From Microvirga sp. 3-52 (GTDB lineage Bacteria; Pseudomonadota; Alphaproteobacteria; Rhizobiales; Beijerinckiaceae), in the NCBI RefSeq assembly GCF_018383585.1, contig NZ_JAHAMK010000027.1, positions 27,896 to 70,908 of the forward strand: a DNA stretch of 43,013 nucleotides, written 5' to 3'. How positions within the stretch are numbered: position 1 is the stretch's first letter; every line of letters starts with the position of its first letter. The translations under genes and the position numbers were made by a program. The notes below the pieces were generated by a model. That model searched no databases. It worked only from the letters and a program-made list of their open reading frames with translations, and was not told the origin of the DNA. Below are positions 31,289 to 40,960 of the stretch, one piece after another.

Positions 31289-32194
31289 ATGAAATTTCTG
31301 CATTCGCTCCGGCAGGGCCTTTGGGGGCGGGCCTATGTTCTCCTGGTCCTCACCACGCTCATGTGGGCCGGCAACGGCATCGCCGGCCGGCTGGCCATCG
31401 GCGAGGTCTCGCCCATGGTGCTCACCTGCCTGCGCTGGATCGTCGTGGTGGCAATCCTGCTGCCGCTCGTCGGGCGGCAGCTCGTGGCGGAATGGGCGAA
31501 GTTCCGGGCCCGCTGGTTCTTCACCCTCATCATGGGCGTCTTCGGCTTCACCGCCTTCAACGCGCTCTTCTATGCCGCCGCTCACCACACGAGCGCGGTC
31601 AACCTCACCATCTTCCAGGGTTCGATCCCGGTTTTCGTGCTCATCGGCATGATCGTCGTCTTCCGCGCCCGCGTGATCCCGCTCCAGATCCTCGGCATGA
31701 TCGTCACGCTGATCGGCGTGATCATGGTGTCCGTCAAAGCCGATTGGGAGATCCTGAAGACGCTGGCGATCAATATCGGAGACGTATGGATGCTGATCGC
31801 CTGCGTGTTCTACTCGATCTACACGCTGGGCCTCCGCTATCGCCCGGAGATGCCGGGCCTCCTCTTCTTCACCGCCATGGCCGTGGTGGCCTTCGTCAGT
31901 TCCGTGCCCCTCGTCGGCATGGAGATGATCCAGGGCACGGCGCAGTTTCCCACGCCGAAGGGCTGGCTCATCCTGCTCTACGTCGCGCTCCTGCCCTCGC
32001 TGCTCTCGCAGATCTTCTTCATCCGCGGCGTGGAGCTGATCGGCCCCGCACGGGCAGGACTTTTCGTCAATCTCGTGCCGGTCTTCGGCGCCCTGCTCGC
32101 GGTCGTTCTGCTCGGCGAGCCTTTCGCGACCTACCATGCGCTCGGCCTGGCGCTCGTGCTCGGCGGCATCTGGCTGGCAGAACGGCGGCGGTAG
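31289..32194 (+). CDS. EamA/DMT-family transporter
   Basis: A 301-residue inner-membrane protein with ten predicted helices in two EamA repeats (about 15-145 and 160-298). The first begins AYVLLVLTTLMWAGNGIAGRLA; the second includes NIGDVWMLIACVFYSIYTLGL, and the protein ends with the EamA-typical LGEPFATYHALGLALVLGGIWLAERR. Members export amino acids or other metabolites; the substrate here is unknown. The ATG at 31289 is preceded by AGAGAGG at 12 nt, and the leader contains a perfect 21-bp inverted repeat. Divergent from the GATase-domain gene. Confidence 0.92.
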   Translation: MKFLHSLRQGLWGRAYVLLVLTTLMWAGNGIAGRLAIGEVSPMVLTCLRWIVVVAILLPLVGRQLVAEWAKFRARWFFTLIMGVFGFTAFNALFYAAAHHTSAVNLTIFQGSIPVFVLIGMIVVFRARVIPLQILGMIVTLIGVIMVSVKADWEILKTLAINIGDVWMLIACVFYSIYTLGLRYRPEMPGLLFFTAMAVVAFVSSVPLVGMEMIQGTAQFPTPKGWLILLYVALLPSLLSQIFFIRGVELIGPARAGLFVNLVPVFGALLAVVLLGEPFATYHALGLALVLGGIWLAERRR

Positions 32195-32223
32195 GCACGG
32201 CCGCCCCATAACCCAACTCTCCG

Positions 32224-32332
32224 CGTCATGGCCGTCCCCGGACCTGATCCGGGGATCAGTCCCGGCCATCCCGATTGGTTGAGCACGGCGTTTCGAGTAA
32301 TCGGGATCACCGGCCCAAGGCCGGTGATGACG
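32224..32332. repeat. Dispersed mosaic palindrome, copy 5
   Basis: The element opens CGTCATGGCCG, has TCCCCGG-ACCTGAT-CCGGGGA inside, continues CCCGGCCATCCCGAT, and after about 35 nt ends GGGATCACCGGC-N5-GCCGGTGATGACG. Orientation equals that of copy 2. It fills the space between the convergent EamA and purU genes. Confidence 0.75.
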
Positions 32333-32356
32333 TTGTAGGTGTGACAGGCCGCAACG

Positions 32357-33232
32357 CTAATCCGCGAAAACCACCGTCTTGCGGCCATTGAGCAGGATGC
32401 GGTCTTCAAGGTGATAGCGCACGGCGCGCGCGAGAACGCGACGTTCGATGTCGCGCCCTTTCCGCACGAGATCTTCCGCCGAGTCACGGTGCGTGATCGA
32501 CTCCACGTCCTGCGCGATGATCGGGCCCTCGTCGAGGTCGGACGTTACGTAATGCGCGGTCGCGCCGATCAGCTTCACGCCGCGGGCATGAGCCTGATGG
32601 TAGGGCTTGGCGCCCTTGAAGCTCGGAAGGAACGAGTGGTGGATGTTGATGCAGCGCCCCGTGAGCTTTGCCGCGAGACCGTCCGACAGGACCTGCATGT
32701 AGCGCGCGAGCACCACGAGATCGGCCTTGGAGTCGCGGATGATCTCCCAGACCCTGGCTTCCTGTTCGAGCTTCGTGTCCTTCGTGACGGGAAGGCAGTG
32801 GAACGGAACCCTGCCCAGATCCACATGGCTGTAGGTTTCGACCGGGTGATTGGCGATGACGCCGACGGGCTCGAAATCGAGCTCGCCGATGCGCCAGCGG
32901 TAGAGCAGATCCGCGAGGCAATGGTCGAATTTCGAGACCAGCAGCATCACCCGGCGCTTCTCGCTCGGATCGCGCAGGGTCCATGTCATGCCGAAGCGCT
33001 CGGCAAGCGGCACGAAGCCGCTCTTCAAGGCGTCGATGTCGCTCTCCCCCGACACGGGATCGAACACGACACGCATGAAGAAGCGATCCGTCTGCGTGTC
33101 GTCATATTGCTGAGCGTCGAGGATGTTGAGGCCCGCATCCGACAGATGCCCTGCCACGGCAGCCACGATACCGGGACGGTTCGCGCAGGCGAGCGTCAGG
33201 ACGAAGCGTTGCGACGGGACATGGACCATCAT
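32357..33232 (-). CDS. purU: Formyltetrahydrofolate deformylase
   Basis: PurU hydrolyses 10-formyl-tetrahydrofolate to formate and tetrahydrofolate, adjusting one-carbon balance and feeding formate to purine synthesis. The 291 residues comprise an N-terminal ACT-type domain (about 6-85, [21 protein letters not shown]) and a formyltransferase-like domain with [20 protein letters not shown], which holds the Asn-His of the active site. [20 protein letters not shown] holds the catalytic Asp. The ATG at 33232 (or the next codon, also ATG) follows GAGG. It lies downstream of serA on the same strand, separated by an inverted repeat. Confidence 0.95.
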   Translation of the reverse strand: MMVHVPSQRFVLTLACANRPGIVAAVAGHLSDAGLNILDAQQYDDTQTDRFFMRVVFDPVSGESDIDALKSGFVPLAERFGMTWTLRDPSEKRRVMLLVSKFDHCLADLLYRWRIGELDFEPVGVIANHPVETYSHVDLGRVPFHCLPVTKDTKLEQEARVWEIIRDSKADLVVLARYMQVLSDGLAAKLTGRCINIHHSFLPSFKGAKPYHQAHARGVKLIGATAHYVTSDLDEGPIIAQDVESITHRDSAEDLVRKGRDIERRVLARAVRYHLEDRILLNGRKTVVFAD

Positions 33233-33255
33233 GCTTACCTCAGCTTCTTGCATGC

Positions 33256-33298
33256 CGCATCTTCCGGCGAAGCGGATGCCGGTTCGCCGGAAGATGCG
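33256..33298. repeat. 16-bp perfect inverted repeat between serA and purU
   Basis: The arms at 33256-33271 (CGCATCTTCCGGCGAA) and 33283-33298 are exact reverse complements with an 11-nt loop. It begins immediately after the serA stop codon region and ends about 24 nt before the purU start. Neither strand has a U-run, so simple intrinsic termination is not indicated. It could stabilise the serA mRNA 3' end or be a dispersed repeat. Confidence 0.75.
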
Positions 33299-33299
33299 T

Positions 33300-34892
33300 T
33301 TAGAATCGCACCGCGCGGGCGCGCTTGACCTGCGGGATCTCCTCGATCTTGCGCAGGAGTTCATCGGAGACCGGCTGGTCGACCGACACGAAGCAGATGG
33401 CGTCGCCGCCCGGCTTGTCGCGCCCGAGCGCGAAGGTCGCAACGTTCACGCCCGACTCGCCGAGCAGCGTGCCGAAGCGGCCGATGAAGCCGGGCTTGTC
33501 GTCGTTGCGCACATAGATCATGTGCGGGGCGAATTCCGCATCGACCGCGATGTCGCGGATGTCGAGCACGCGCGGCTTGCCGTCTTGGAACACGGTGCCG
33601 CCCGCATGGCGAGGCATGTCCTCGGCATCGACGACGATGCGGATGAAGCTCTCGTAGTCGCGGACCGCGCTCTCGCGCTTGACCTCCTCGACCGTGATGC
33701 CGCGCTCGCGCGCGACCACCGGGGCGGACACCATGTTGATGTCCTGCAGGAAGGGACGCAGCACGCCGGTCACGGCCGCGGAGGTCAACGCGCGGGTGTT
33801 CATTTCCGCCACGGCGCCCTCGTATTCGATGCGGATGCCCTTGATCGAGGCTTCCGTGAGCTGGCCCAGGAACGAGCCGAGCTTGTCGGCGAGCGCCACG
33901 AACGGCTTCAGGCGCGGTGCTTCCTCCGCGGTGATCGAGGGGAAGTTCACCGCGTTCTGGATCGCGCCCTGCAGCAGGTAATCCGACATCTGCTCGGCCA
34001 CCTGCAGCGCCACGTTCTCCTGCGCTTCCGTGGTGGCGGCGCCGAGATGCGGCGTGCAGACCACGTTGGGATGGCCGAAGAGCGGGTTGGATGTTGCCGG
34101 CTCCTCGACGAACACGTCGAAGGCCGCGCCCGCCACATGGCCGGAATCGAGGGCTGCGCGCAGCGCCACCTCGTCGACGAGACCGCCGCGGGCGCAGTTG
34201 ACGATGCGCACGCCCTTCTTGGTCTTGGCGATGTTTTCGGCCGAGAGCACGTTCTTCGTCTTCTCCGTCATCGGCACGTGCAGCGTGATGATGTCGGCGC
34301 GGCGTAAGAGATCGTCCAGCTCTACCTTCTCGACGCCCAGTTCGACCGCGCGCTCCGGCGACAAGAAGGGATCGTAGGCGATCACCTTCATGCGCAGGCC
34401 GATGGCGCGATCGGCCACGATGGACCCGATATTGCCGCAGCCGATGACGCCGAGCACCTTGGCCGTCAGCTCGACGCCCATGAAGCGGTTCTTCTCCCAC
34501 TTGCCGGCTTGCGTGGAGGCGTCGGCCTGCGGGATCTGGCGCGCGAGCGCGAACATCATGGCGATCGCATGCTCGGCGGTGGTGATGGAATTGCCGAAGG
34601 GCGTGTTCATGACGATGACGCCCTTCGCCGTGGCGGCGGGGATCTCGACATTGTCGACGCCAATGCCGGCGCGGCCGATCACCTTCAGGTTCTTGGCCTG
34701 ATCGAGGATCTTCGCCGTCACCTTGGTGGCGGACCGGATGGCGAGGCCGTCATAGTAGCCGATGATGGCGGCGAGCTTGTCCTTGTCCTTGCCGAGATCC
34801 GGCTGGAAATCGACCTCGATGCCGCGATCTTTGAAGATCTGCACTGCGGCGGGAGACAAAGCGTCGGAAATGAGAACGCGGGGAGCGGGCAT
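33300..34892 (-). CDS. serA: D-3-phosphoglycerate dehydrogenase
   Basis: SerA oxidises 3-phosphoglycerate to phosphohydroxypyruvate, the first step of serine synthesis. The 530-residue long form has the catalytic and NAD domains (about 1-310), with [17 protein letters not shown] for [15 protein letters not shown] with the conserved Arg, and [16 protein letters not shown] with the catalytic His. An intervening domain (about 320-450) and a C-terminal ACT domain (about 455-530, [20 protein letters not shown]) follow. The ACT domain is where serine inhibits in other long-form enzymes. serC lies 128 nt upstream on the same strand, with a repeat between them. Confidence 0.97.
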   Translation of the reverse strand: MPAPRVLISDALSPAAVQIFKDRGIEVDFQPDLGKDKDKLAAIIGYYDGLAIRSATKVTAKILDQAKNLKVIGRAGIGVDNVEIPAATAKGVIVMNTPFGNSITTAEHAIAMMFALARQIPQADASTQAGKWEKNRFMGVELTAKVLGVIGCGNIGSIVADRAIGLRMKVIAYDPFLSPERAVELGVEKVELDDLLRRADIITLHVPMTEKTKNVLSAENIAKTKKGVRIVNCARGGLVDEVALRAALDSGHVAGAAFDVFVEEPATSNPLFGHPNVVCTPHLGAATTEAQENVALQVAEQMSDYLLQGAIQNAVNFPSITAEEAPRLKPFVALADKLGSFLGQLTEASIKGIRIEYEGAVAEMNTRALTSAAVTGVLRPFLQDINMVSAPVVARERGITVEEVKRESAVRDYESFIRIVVDAEDMPRHAGGTVFQDGKPRVLDIRDIAVDAEFAPHMIYVRNDDKPGFIGRFGTLLGESGVNVATFALGRDKPGGDAICFVSVDQPVSDELLRKIEEIPQVKRARAVRF

Positions 34893-34908
34893 GGGTTGAA
34901 CCTCATGG

Positions 34909-35002
34909 CGTCATGGCCGGGCTTGTCCCGGCCATCCGTGTCTGCCGGTATCGCAAGCTCAGCCCTCAGGCGTGGATCCCCGGGCGTGTCCCGGGGATGA
35001 CG
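34909..35002. repeat. Dispersed mosaic palindrome, copy 6
   Basis: CGTCATGGCCGGG-CTTGT-CCCGGCCATC opens the element, identical to the left module of copy 2. The right end is TCCCCGGG-CGTGT-CCCGGGGATGACG, a variant right module. It lies between serC and serA, so transcripts of the two genes must read through it if they form one operon. Confidence 0.75.
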
Positions 35003-35020
35003 ATCGTGGCAGGTCTGACC

Positions 35021-36193
35021 TCAAGCCGCTTTCGCGAGCTTCGCCTTTTCCTGCGCGAAGGCCCAGTCGAGCCAGGGTGTCAAGGCTTCCAGGTCGGATT
35101 GCTCGACGGTGGCGCCGCACCAGATGCGAAGGCCGGGAGGAGCATCGCGATAGGCGCCGATGTCGAGAGCCACGTTTTCCTTGTCGAGCGCCGTCGTGAT
35201 GCCCTTGGCGACCTGCGCCACGGCCTCGGGACCCTGTGCAATCACATCCGGATCGGCGATGACGAGGCATACGCTGGTGTTCGACACGGTGGCGGGAACC
35301 TTGGCGAGATTGGCGATCCACGGGGTCCTTGCCACCCAGTCGTGGATGACCTTCGCGTTGGCGTCGGCCTTGGCCACGAGCGCATTGAGCCCGCCGATGG
35401 ACTTCGCCCATTCGAGCGCGTCGATATAATCCTCGACGGCCAGCATGGACGGCGTGTTGATCGTCTCGCCCTCGAAGATGCCTTCGATGAGCTTGCCGCC
35501 CTTGGTCATGCGGAAGATCTTCGGCAGCGGCCAGGCCGGCTTGTAGGTCTCGAGCCGCTCCACCGCGCGGGGGGAGAGGATGAGCATGCCATGAGCCGCT
35601 TCGCCGCCGAGAACCTTCTGCCAGGAGAAGGTGACCACATCGAGCTTCGCAAAATCGAGCTTCTGCGCGAAGGCCGCCGAGGTGGCGTCGCAGATGGTCA
35701 GCCCCTCGCGGTCGGCCGCGATCCAGTCAGCGTTGGGCACGCGCACGCCGGAGGTGGTGCCGTTCCAGGTGAACACCACGTCGCGGTTCTTCGTATCGAC
35801 CTGCTTGAGATCCGGAAGCTCGCCGTAAGGCGCATTGACGACGCGGGCGTCGGCAAGCTTCAACTGCTTGACCACGTCCGTGACCCAGCCCTCGCCGAAG
35901 CTCTCCCAGGCCAGCATGTCGACGGACTTGGCGCCCAGCATCGACCACAACACCATCTCCACGGCTCCAGTGTCCGAGGCCGGCACGATGCCGATGCGGT
36001 AATCGGCCGGCACCTCGAGCACCTCGCGGGTGAGGTCGATGGCGAGCTTCAGGCGCGCCTTGCCGAGCTTCGCGCGGTGCGAGCGGCCGAGGCTGTCGGT
36101 CTTGAGATTCTGGAGAGACCATCCGGGGCGCTTCGCGCAGGGGCCGGACGAGAAGAAAGGCGCGCGGGGACGCACGGCGGGCAGGTTTGTCAT
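35021..36193 (-). CDS. serC: Phosphoserine aminotransferase
   Basis: SerC is the PLP-dependent second enzyme of serine synthesis, converting phosphohydroxypyruvate to phosphoserine with glutamate. The 390-residue length is that of the alphaproteobacterial/methylotroph-type SerC, longer than the 360-residue enterobacterial one. It opens with [19 protein letters not shown] and has the PLP-lysine region [20 protein letters not shown]. The segment [29 protein letters not shown] holds the aspartate that contacts PLP. It is the first gene of the serC-serA pair; serB is not in the window. The 246-nt gap upstream is shared with the divergent RND operon. Confidence 0.95.
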   Translation of the reverse strand: MTNLPAVRPRAPFFSSGPCAKRPGWSLQNLKTDSLGRSHRAKLGKARLKLAIDLTREVLEVPADYRIGIVPASDTGAVEMVLWSMLGAKSVDMLAWESFGEGWVTDVVKQLKLADARVVNAPYGELPDLKQVDTKNRDVVFTWNGTTSGVRVPNADWIAADREGLTICDATSAAFAQKLDFAKLDVVTFSWQKVLGGEAAHGMLILSPRAVERLETYKPAWPLPKIFRMTKGGKLIEGIFEGETINTPSMLAVEDYIDALEWAKSIGGLNALVAKADANAKVIHDWVARTPWIANLAKVPATVSNTSVCLVIADPDVIAQGPEAVAQVAKGITTALDKENVALDIGAYRDAPPGLRIWCGATVEQSDLEALTPWLDWAFAQEKAKLAKAA

Positions 36194-36304
36194 GGTAATC
36201 CATCCTTACAGATGGGCGCCTCTCGGTGGGGAGAGGTGTCCCGCCGACCGGTATGACGGAGGCAAAGACGACGGTCAAGGCACTCGTCGCGGGGCAAGCG
36301 TTCA

Positions 36305-36322
36305 TATTACGAAATCGTAATA
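36305..36322. promoter_or_regulatory. Palindrome TATTACGA-AA-TCGTAATA between serC and the RND operon
   Basis: A perfect 8-bp inverted repeat with an AA spacer lies in the divergent gap, 119 nt before the adaptor gene start and 112 nt before serC. The clean symmetry and the TTACG/CGTAA half-sites resemble operators of TetR-type repressors, which commonly control RND pumps. No tetR gene is in the window, so the regulator would be encoded elsewhere. Assignment to the pump and not to serC is inference. Confidence 0.5.
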
Positions 36323-36440
36323 CAAAACATCGTGTCTGCTGCGTTATCTTCAGAGCGCTTGGCATATATTGTGCTAGGACAACTTCCGACAATTTCGACC
36401 AAAAAGCCAATAAGGCCGAGAGACTGAGTAAGGAGCGAGC

Positions 36441-37709
36441 ATGCGTGTGTCCGGTCAACTCGCTGTCATTGCCATGCTGGGGGCAGCAGGCTTTGGCGGC
36501 TGGTACGCCTATAAGGGCGGCTATCTGGCCAATCTGCCCGTGATCGGCGCGTATGTGAGCCAACCCGCAGAGCAGCAGGCCGCCCAGGGCGGGCGCGGCC
36601 GGGGCGGCGCTGCCGGTCCCGCAACGGTAGAGGTCGACATGGTCAGGACCGGCCGCATCGTCGAGATGCGGGAATCGGTCGGCACGGTCCGTGCCTATGA
36701 ATCGATCACCGTGACCGCCAAGGTGGCAGGCGTTGTCGGCGAAATCGGCTTCACCGAAGGCCAGAAGGTCAAGGCCGGGGACATGCTGGTCCAGTTCGAC
36801 GCCGCCGAACGACGCGCCGAGATCGAGCAGACGATCGCGGAGGCGAGCCGCGCCGAAGCCCTCAAGAACGAAGTTGCCATCAAGCTGGAACGCGCCCAGG
36901 CTTTGAGCCGCACCGGCGCGGGCACCGGCGCCCAGGTCGACGATCTGACGGCCCAGATGAAGTCGCTCGAGGGCTCCATCGCCTCCGCCCGCGCCCAGCG
37001 CAAGGCCGCCGAGGCTCGTCTCGAAGACCTGATCATCCGAGCCCCCTTCGCCGGACGCGTCGGCACCCGCTCCGTCTCCCTCGGCGCCTATGTGGCCCCA
37101 GGCACCCGCATCACCTCCCTCGACGATCTGTCCAGGATCCGCCTCGACTTCGCGGTGCCGGAAAATCTCCTGGGCCGCCTCAAGCCGGGCCAGACGGTCA
37201 ACGCCACCTCGGCCGCCTACAAGGGCCGCACCTTCAAGGGGACCGTTGCGACCATCGATACACGCGTCGATCAGACGACCCGCACGGCGCGCCTGACGGC
37301 CGAGTTCGACAATCCGGACGAGGCTTTGAAGCCCGGCATGTTCCTGTCCGTCGCCCTGGAGGTTTCGACCAGGGATGACGCCATCGTGGTGCCGGAAGAG
37401 GCCGTCGTCAGCGAAGGCCTGCGCCACGTCGTCTATCCGGTGAAGGACAGCAAGGTGGAACGCCGCGTCATCACCATCGGTCAGCGTCAGGGCGGCAAGG
37501 TCGAGGTGGTGGACGGGCTGAAAGCCGGCGAGACCATCGTCGTGATGGGTGTTCAGCGCGTGCGGCCCGGGGCCGAAGTCGTTGCCCGGCCGCTCGGCTC
37601 GGGCCCGCCGGCCGCCCCCGTGCCGGCCGCGACCCGGGAGCAGCCCTCACGCTCCTCGCTGAACGTTCCACAGGCCATCGGCGCCGCCCAGGCCGCCGAG
37701 CGCAAGTGA
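36441..37709 (+). CDS. RND efflux periplasmic adaptor subunit (membrane fusion protein)
   Basis: A 422-residue adaptor linking an RND pump to an outer-membrane channel. The N-terminal membrane anchor is VIAMLGAAGFGGWYAY with a Gly/Arg/Ala-rich linker after it. The barrel-sandwich/lipoyl halves are near VRAYESITVTAKVAGVVGEIG and IIRAPFAGRVGTRSVSLGAYV, with a coiled-coil hairpin between (about 120-185). A beta-barrel and membrane-proximal domain follow, and a Pro-rich tail. The ATG at 36441 follows AAGGAG. The pump gene starts 62 nt downstream after a hairpin. No outer-membrane channel gene is adjacent. Confidence 0.93.
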   Translation: MRVSGQLAVIAMLGAAGFGGWYAYKGGYLANLPVIGAYVSQPAEQQAAQGGRGRGGAAGPATVEVDMVRTGRIVEMRESVGTVRAYESITVTAKVAGVVGEIGFTEGQKVKAGDMLVQFDAAERRAEIEQTIAEASRAEALKNEVAIKLERAQALSRTGAGTGAQVDDLTAQMKSLEGSIASARAQRKAAEARLEDLIIRAPFAGRVGTRSVSLGAYVAPGTRITSLDDLSRIRLDFAVPENLLGRLKPGQTVNATSAAYKGRTFKGTVATIDTRVDQTTRTARLTAEFDNPDEALKPGMFLSVALEVSTRDDAIVVPEEAVVSEGLRHVVYPVKDSKVERRVITIGQRQGGKVEVVDGLKAGETIVVMGVQRVRPGAEVVARPLGSGPPAAPVPAATREQPSRSSLNVPQAIGAAQAAERK

Positions 37710-37716
37710 TTTTCCA

Positions 37717-37739
37717 CTCCCGCACCGGCGGGAGGTTTT
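37717..37739 (+). terminator. Terminator-like hairpin between the RND adaptor and pump genes
   Basis: CTCCCGC (37717-37723), loop ACCG and GCGGGAG (37728-37734) form a 7-bp GC stem followed by GTTTTCGTTTT. It stands inside what should be one operon. It may cause partial termination and so set the ratio of adaptor to pump, or protect the upstream mRNA end. A downstream promoter for the pump alone is not evident in the remaining 32 nt. Confidence 0.6.
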
Positions 37740-37771
37740 CGTTTTACTGACTGGTACAGAGCCGAACCGTC

Positions 37772-40700
37772 ATGCAGGTTTCAGACCTCTTCATCCGCCG
37801 TCCTGTCTTCGCCGTCGTGGTCAGCCTGCTGCTGATCGTCGGCGGCCTTGCCGCGCTCATGAACCTGCCGGTTCGCGAATATCCGCAGACCGACCGTCCG
37901 GTGGTCTCGGTCTCCACCGTCTATCGCGGCGCCTCGAACGAGGTGATCGAGAGCCGGGTGACGGAGATCGTGGAAGGCGCGGTCGCCGGCATCGAAGGCA
38001 TCCGCCAGATCACGTCCCAGAGCCAGAACGACCGCTCGTCCGTCTCCATCGAGTTCGAGGTCTCTCGCGATCCGGAAGCTGCGACCTCGGATGTGCGCGA
38101 CGCCGTCTCCCGCATCACTGGGCGACTGCCCGACGGCGCCGACACGCCGGTGGTTCGGAAAGTCGACGCGAATGCCTCGGCCATCCTGTGGGTAGGCGTG
38201 ACGTCGACGACCCTCGACGCGCTCGAACTCAGCGACTTCCTCAAGCGCGTCTACGTGGACCGTCTCTCCACCGTCCCGGGCGTGGCCAACGTCAATCTCA
38301 GCGGCGAGCGGCGCTTTGCCATGCGGATCTGGGTCGACCGACCGGCCCTGGCAGCCCGTGGGCTCACGGTGCAGGACTTGGAGACGGCCATCAAGCGCCA
38401 GAACGTGGAACTGCCCGGCGGCCGGATCGAGTCCAGCCAGCGCGAATTCACCATCAAGACCGATTCCCGCCTCGCCACGCCCGAGCAGTTCTCGCAGGTG
38501 ATCGTCACCAACAAGAACGGCTATCTGGTTCGGCTCGGCGAAGTGGCTCAAGTCGAGGTCGGTCCCGAGGACACCCGGTTCGAATTCTACCAATCGGGTG
38601 AGACCGCCATCGGCCTGGGCGTCGTGCGCCAGTCGACGGCGAACACGCTCTCCGTGGTCGATGGCGTGCGCAAGGAACTGGAGGAGCTGAAGAGCTCACT
38701 GCCGCCCGGCACCACGGCGGAAGTCGCCTATGACGAGAGCCAGTTCATTCGCGCTTCGATCGAAGGCGTGCTGCACACGCTGATAGAAGGCGTGGCGCTC
38801 GTCATCCTGGTGATCCTGCTCTTCCTGCGTGACTGGCGCTCGACCATCGTGGCCATGGTGGCCATCCCGGTCTCGATCATCGCGGCCTTCATGGTCATGG
38901 CCTTCTTCGGCGCGTCGATCAACGTGCTGACGCTGCTCGCCATCGTGCTCGCCATCGGCATCGTGGTGGACGATGCGATCGTGGAGATCGAGAACGTGCA
39001 CCGGCGCATCGAGGAAGGCCAGCCGCCGCTGCTCGCCTCCTTCGACGGCGCCCGCGAGATCGGCTTCGCGGTGATCGCCACCACGGCCACCCTGATGGCC
39101 GTGTTCGTGCCGCTCGCCTTCATGACCGGCAATACAGGCAAGCTCTTCCGGGAATTCGGCATCACGCTCGCCGCCTCGATCTTCTTCTCGGGCGTCGTGG
39201 CGCGCACGCTCACCCCGATGCTGTGCTCCAAGCTCATGGTCCCGGCCCATGGCCGGATCCAGCGCATGACCGAGCCGGTCTTCGAGAAGATGAACAGCGG
39301 CTACCGCTGGCTCCTCTCCCGCGCCCTGCGGGTGCCGGTCGTCATCCTTTTCATCGGCTTCCTGGTGTCGCTCTCGGCCTACGGCCTGTTCCAGTCGCTG
39401 CCGAAGGAGTTCGCGCCCACGGAGGACCGCGGCGCCGTCATCGTCCGGCTCCAGGCGCCTGAAGGTGCGAGCCTCGATTATACCCGCGACCGGGTGAAGG
39501 AGGTCGAGAAAGCCCTCATGCCCCTGCAGGAGAAGGGCCTTGTCGCCTCGATGCTGAGTCAGGTGGCCCCCGGCTTTGCCCGCCCCTCCCCGGTCAACGA
39601 AGGCATCGTGATCGTGCGCCTCGTGCCCTGGGAAGACCGTACCGAGAGCCAGCAGGACATCGTGCGCCAGATGACGCCGAAGGTGTCGAACTTCCCCGGA
39701 GCGCGCGCATCGGTGGTCAACCCGCCCGCTTTCGGCGGTGCCGGCGGGTTCGGCCAGCCGATCCAGTTCGTGCTCGGCGGCCCCGACTACGAGACGATCC
39801 GCGGCTGGCGCGACATCGTCATGCAGAAGGCCCAGGAGACGGGCAAGTTCGTCAACATGGACTCCAATTACCGCGAGTCGCAGCCGGATATCCGTGTTCA
39901 GATCGACCGCCAGCGCGCCGCCGATCTCGGCGTCTCGGTGGAGGATATCGGCCGCACGCTCGAGCTGATGTTCGGCGAGACCGAAGTTTCGACCTTCGTC
40001 AGCCGCGGCGACGAATACCCGGTGATCATGCGTGCCCGCGCCCAGGACCGCGCATCGCCGAACGACCTCTCCAACACCTTCATCCGCGCCGGCAACGGCG
40101 AGCTCGTTCCGCTCTCCTCCTTCGTCACTCTGACGGAATCGGCCGCTCCGCAGGCGCTGAACCGGTTCGACCGCCTGCGGTCGATCACGATTCAATCCGG
40201 ACTGGCGCCGGGCGTCTCCATCGGCGAGGGCCTGGACATCCTGCAGCAGATCGTGCGCGACAACCTGCCGGCGGAGGTGCGCATCGGCTATAATGGTCAA
40301 TCCAAGGACTTCCTGGACTCGACGGGCGCGATCTACCTGACCTTCGCCATGGCGCTGCTGGTGGTGTTCCTGGTGCTGGCGGCGCAGTTCGAGAGCTGGA
40401 TCAACCCGTTCATCATCATGCTCACCGTACCGCTCGCGGTAACCGGCGGATTGCTGGCTTTGTTCGTCACCGGACAGACGCTCAACATCTACAGCCAGAT
40501 CGGCATGATCCTGCTCATCGGCCTCATGACCAAGAACGGCATTCTGATCGTCGAATTCTCGAACCAGCTGCGCGAGCGCGGGTATTCGGTGCGGGATGCG
40601 GTGGTCGAAGCCTCGGTCCTGCGCCTGCGTCCGATCCTGATGACCTCGATCGCCATGATCGGCGGCGCCATCCCGCTCGCCTGGTCCACCGGTGCCGGCG

Positions 40701-40933
40701 CCGAGGCGCGCAACGCCATCGGCTCTGTGATCGTGGGCGGCGTCACCGTCTCGACCATGCTGACCATGCTGGTGGTGCCCTCGATCTACCTGCTCCTCGG
40801 CGGCTTCACCAAGCCCGCAACCTATGTGAGCGAACTGCTCGACAGGCTCCGCGCCGAGACAGGCCAGCGCCCCCATGGCGAGGACCTGCCGTCGCGGACG
40901 AAGGAGGTTCCTCCGGCCCACCCGGCGGAGTGA
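37772..40933 (+). CDS. RND efflux pump inner-membrane transporter (AcrB/MexF-like, HAE1 type)
   Basis: A 1053-residue proton-driven exporter with 12 membrane helices and two large periplasmic loops. It starts DLFIRRPVFAVVVSLLLIVGG. Helix 4 carries the proton-relay pair in AIGIVVDDAIVEIENVHRR, and the following loop holds the family GAREIGFAVIATTATLMAVFVPLAFM. The second half repeats the topology, with LIGLMTKNGILIVEFSNQLRE-type sequence in helix 10. The C-terminal 50 residues are hydrophilic. Its sequence style fits multidrug pumps more than heavy-metal ones, because the metal-type Met/Glu motifs are absent. Substrate unknown. It ends before a nested repeat. Confidence 0.95.
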   Translation: MQVSDLFIRRPVFAVVVSLLLIVGGLAALMNLPVREYPQTDRPVVSVSTVYRGASNEVIESRVTEIVEGAVAGIEGIRQITSQSQNDRSSVSIEFEVSRDPEAATSDVRDAVSRITGRLPDGADTPVVRKVDANASAILWVGVTSTTLDALELSDFLKRVYVDRLSTVPGVANVNLSGERRFAMRIWVDRPALAARGLTVQDLETAIKRQNVELPGGRIESSQREFTIKTDSRLATPEQFSQVIVTNKNGYLVRLGEVAQVEVGPEDTRFEFYQSGETAIGLGVVRQSTANTLSVVDGVRKELEELKSSLPPGTTAEVAYDESQFIRASIEGVLHTLIEGVALVILVILLFLRDWRSTIVAMVAIPVSIIAAFMVMAFFGASINVLTLLAIVLAIGIVVDDAIVEIENVHRRIEEGQPPLLASFDGAREIGFAVIATTATLMAVFVPLAFMTGNTGKLFREFGITLAASIFFSGVVARTLTPMLCSKLMVPAHGRIQRMTEPVFEKMNSGYRWLLSRALRVPVVILFIGFLVSLSAYGLFQSLPKEFAPTEDRGAVIVRLQAPEGASLDYTRDRVKEVEKALMPLQEKGLVASMLSQVAPGFARPSPVNEGIVIVRLVPWEDRTESQQDIVRQMTPKVSNFPGARASVVNPPAFGGAGGFGQPIQFVLGGPDYETIRGWRDIVMQKAQETGKFVNMDSNYRESQPDIRVQIDRQRAADLGVSVEDIGRTLELMFGETEVSTFVSRGDEYPVIMRARAQDRASPNDLSNTFIRAGNGELVPLSSFVTLTESAAPQALNRFDRLRSITIQSGLAPGVSIGEGLDILQQIVRDNLPAEVRIGYNGQSKDFLDSTGAIYLTFAMALLVVFLVLAAQFESWINPFIIMLTVPLAVTGGLLALFVTGQTLNIYSQIGMILLIGLMTKNGILIVEFSNQLRERGYSVRDAVVEASVLRLRPILMTSIAMIGGAIPLAWSTGAGAEARNAIGSVIVGGVTVSTMLTMLVVPSIYLLLGGFTKPATYVSELLDRLRAETGQRPHGEDLPSRTKEVPPAHPAE

Positions 40934-40960
40934 TCGGGCGAGGGCGCATTCTCCCTTGAT

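Noticed and set aside
35727..37427. 566-codon minus-strand frame spanning the serC 5' part and the RND adaptor
   Set aside because: It runs antisense through the adaptor gene and out of frame through serC; a product of GC-rich sequence lacking stops.
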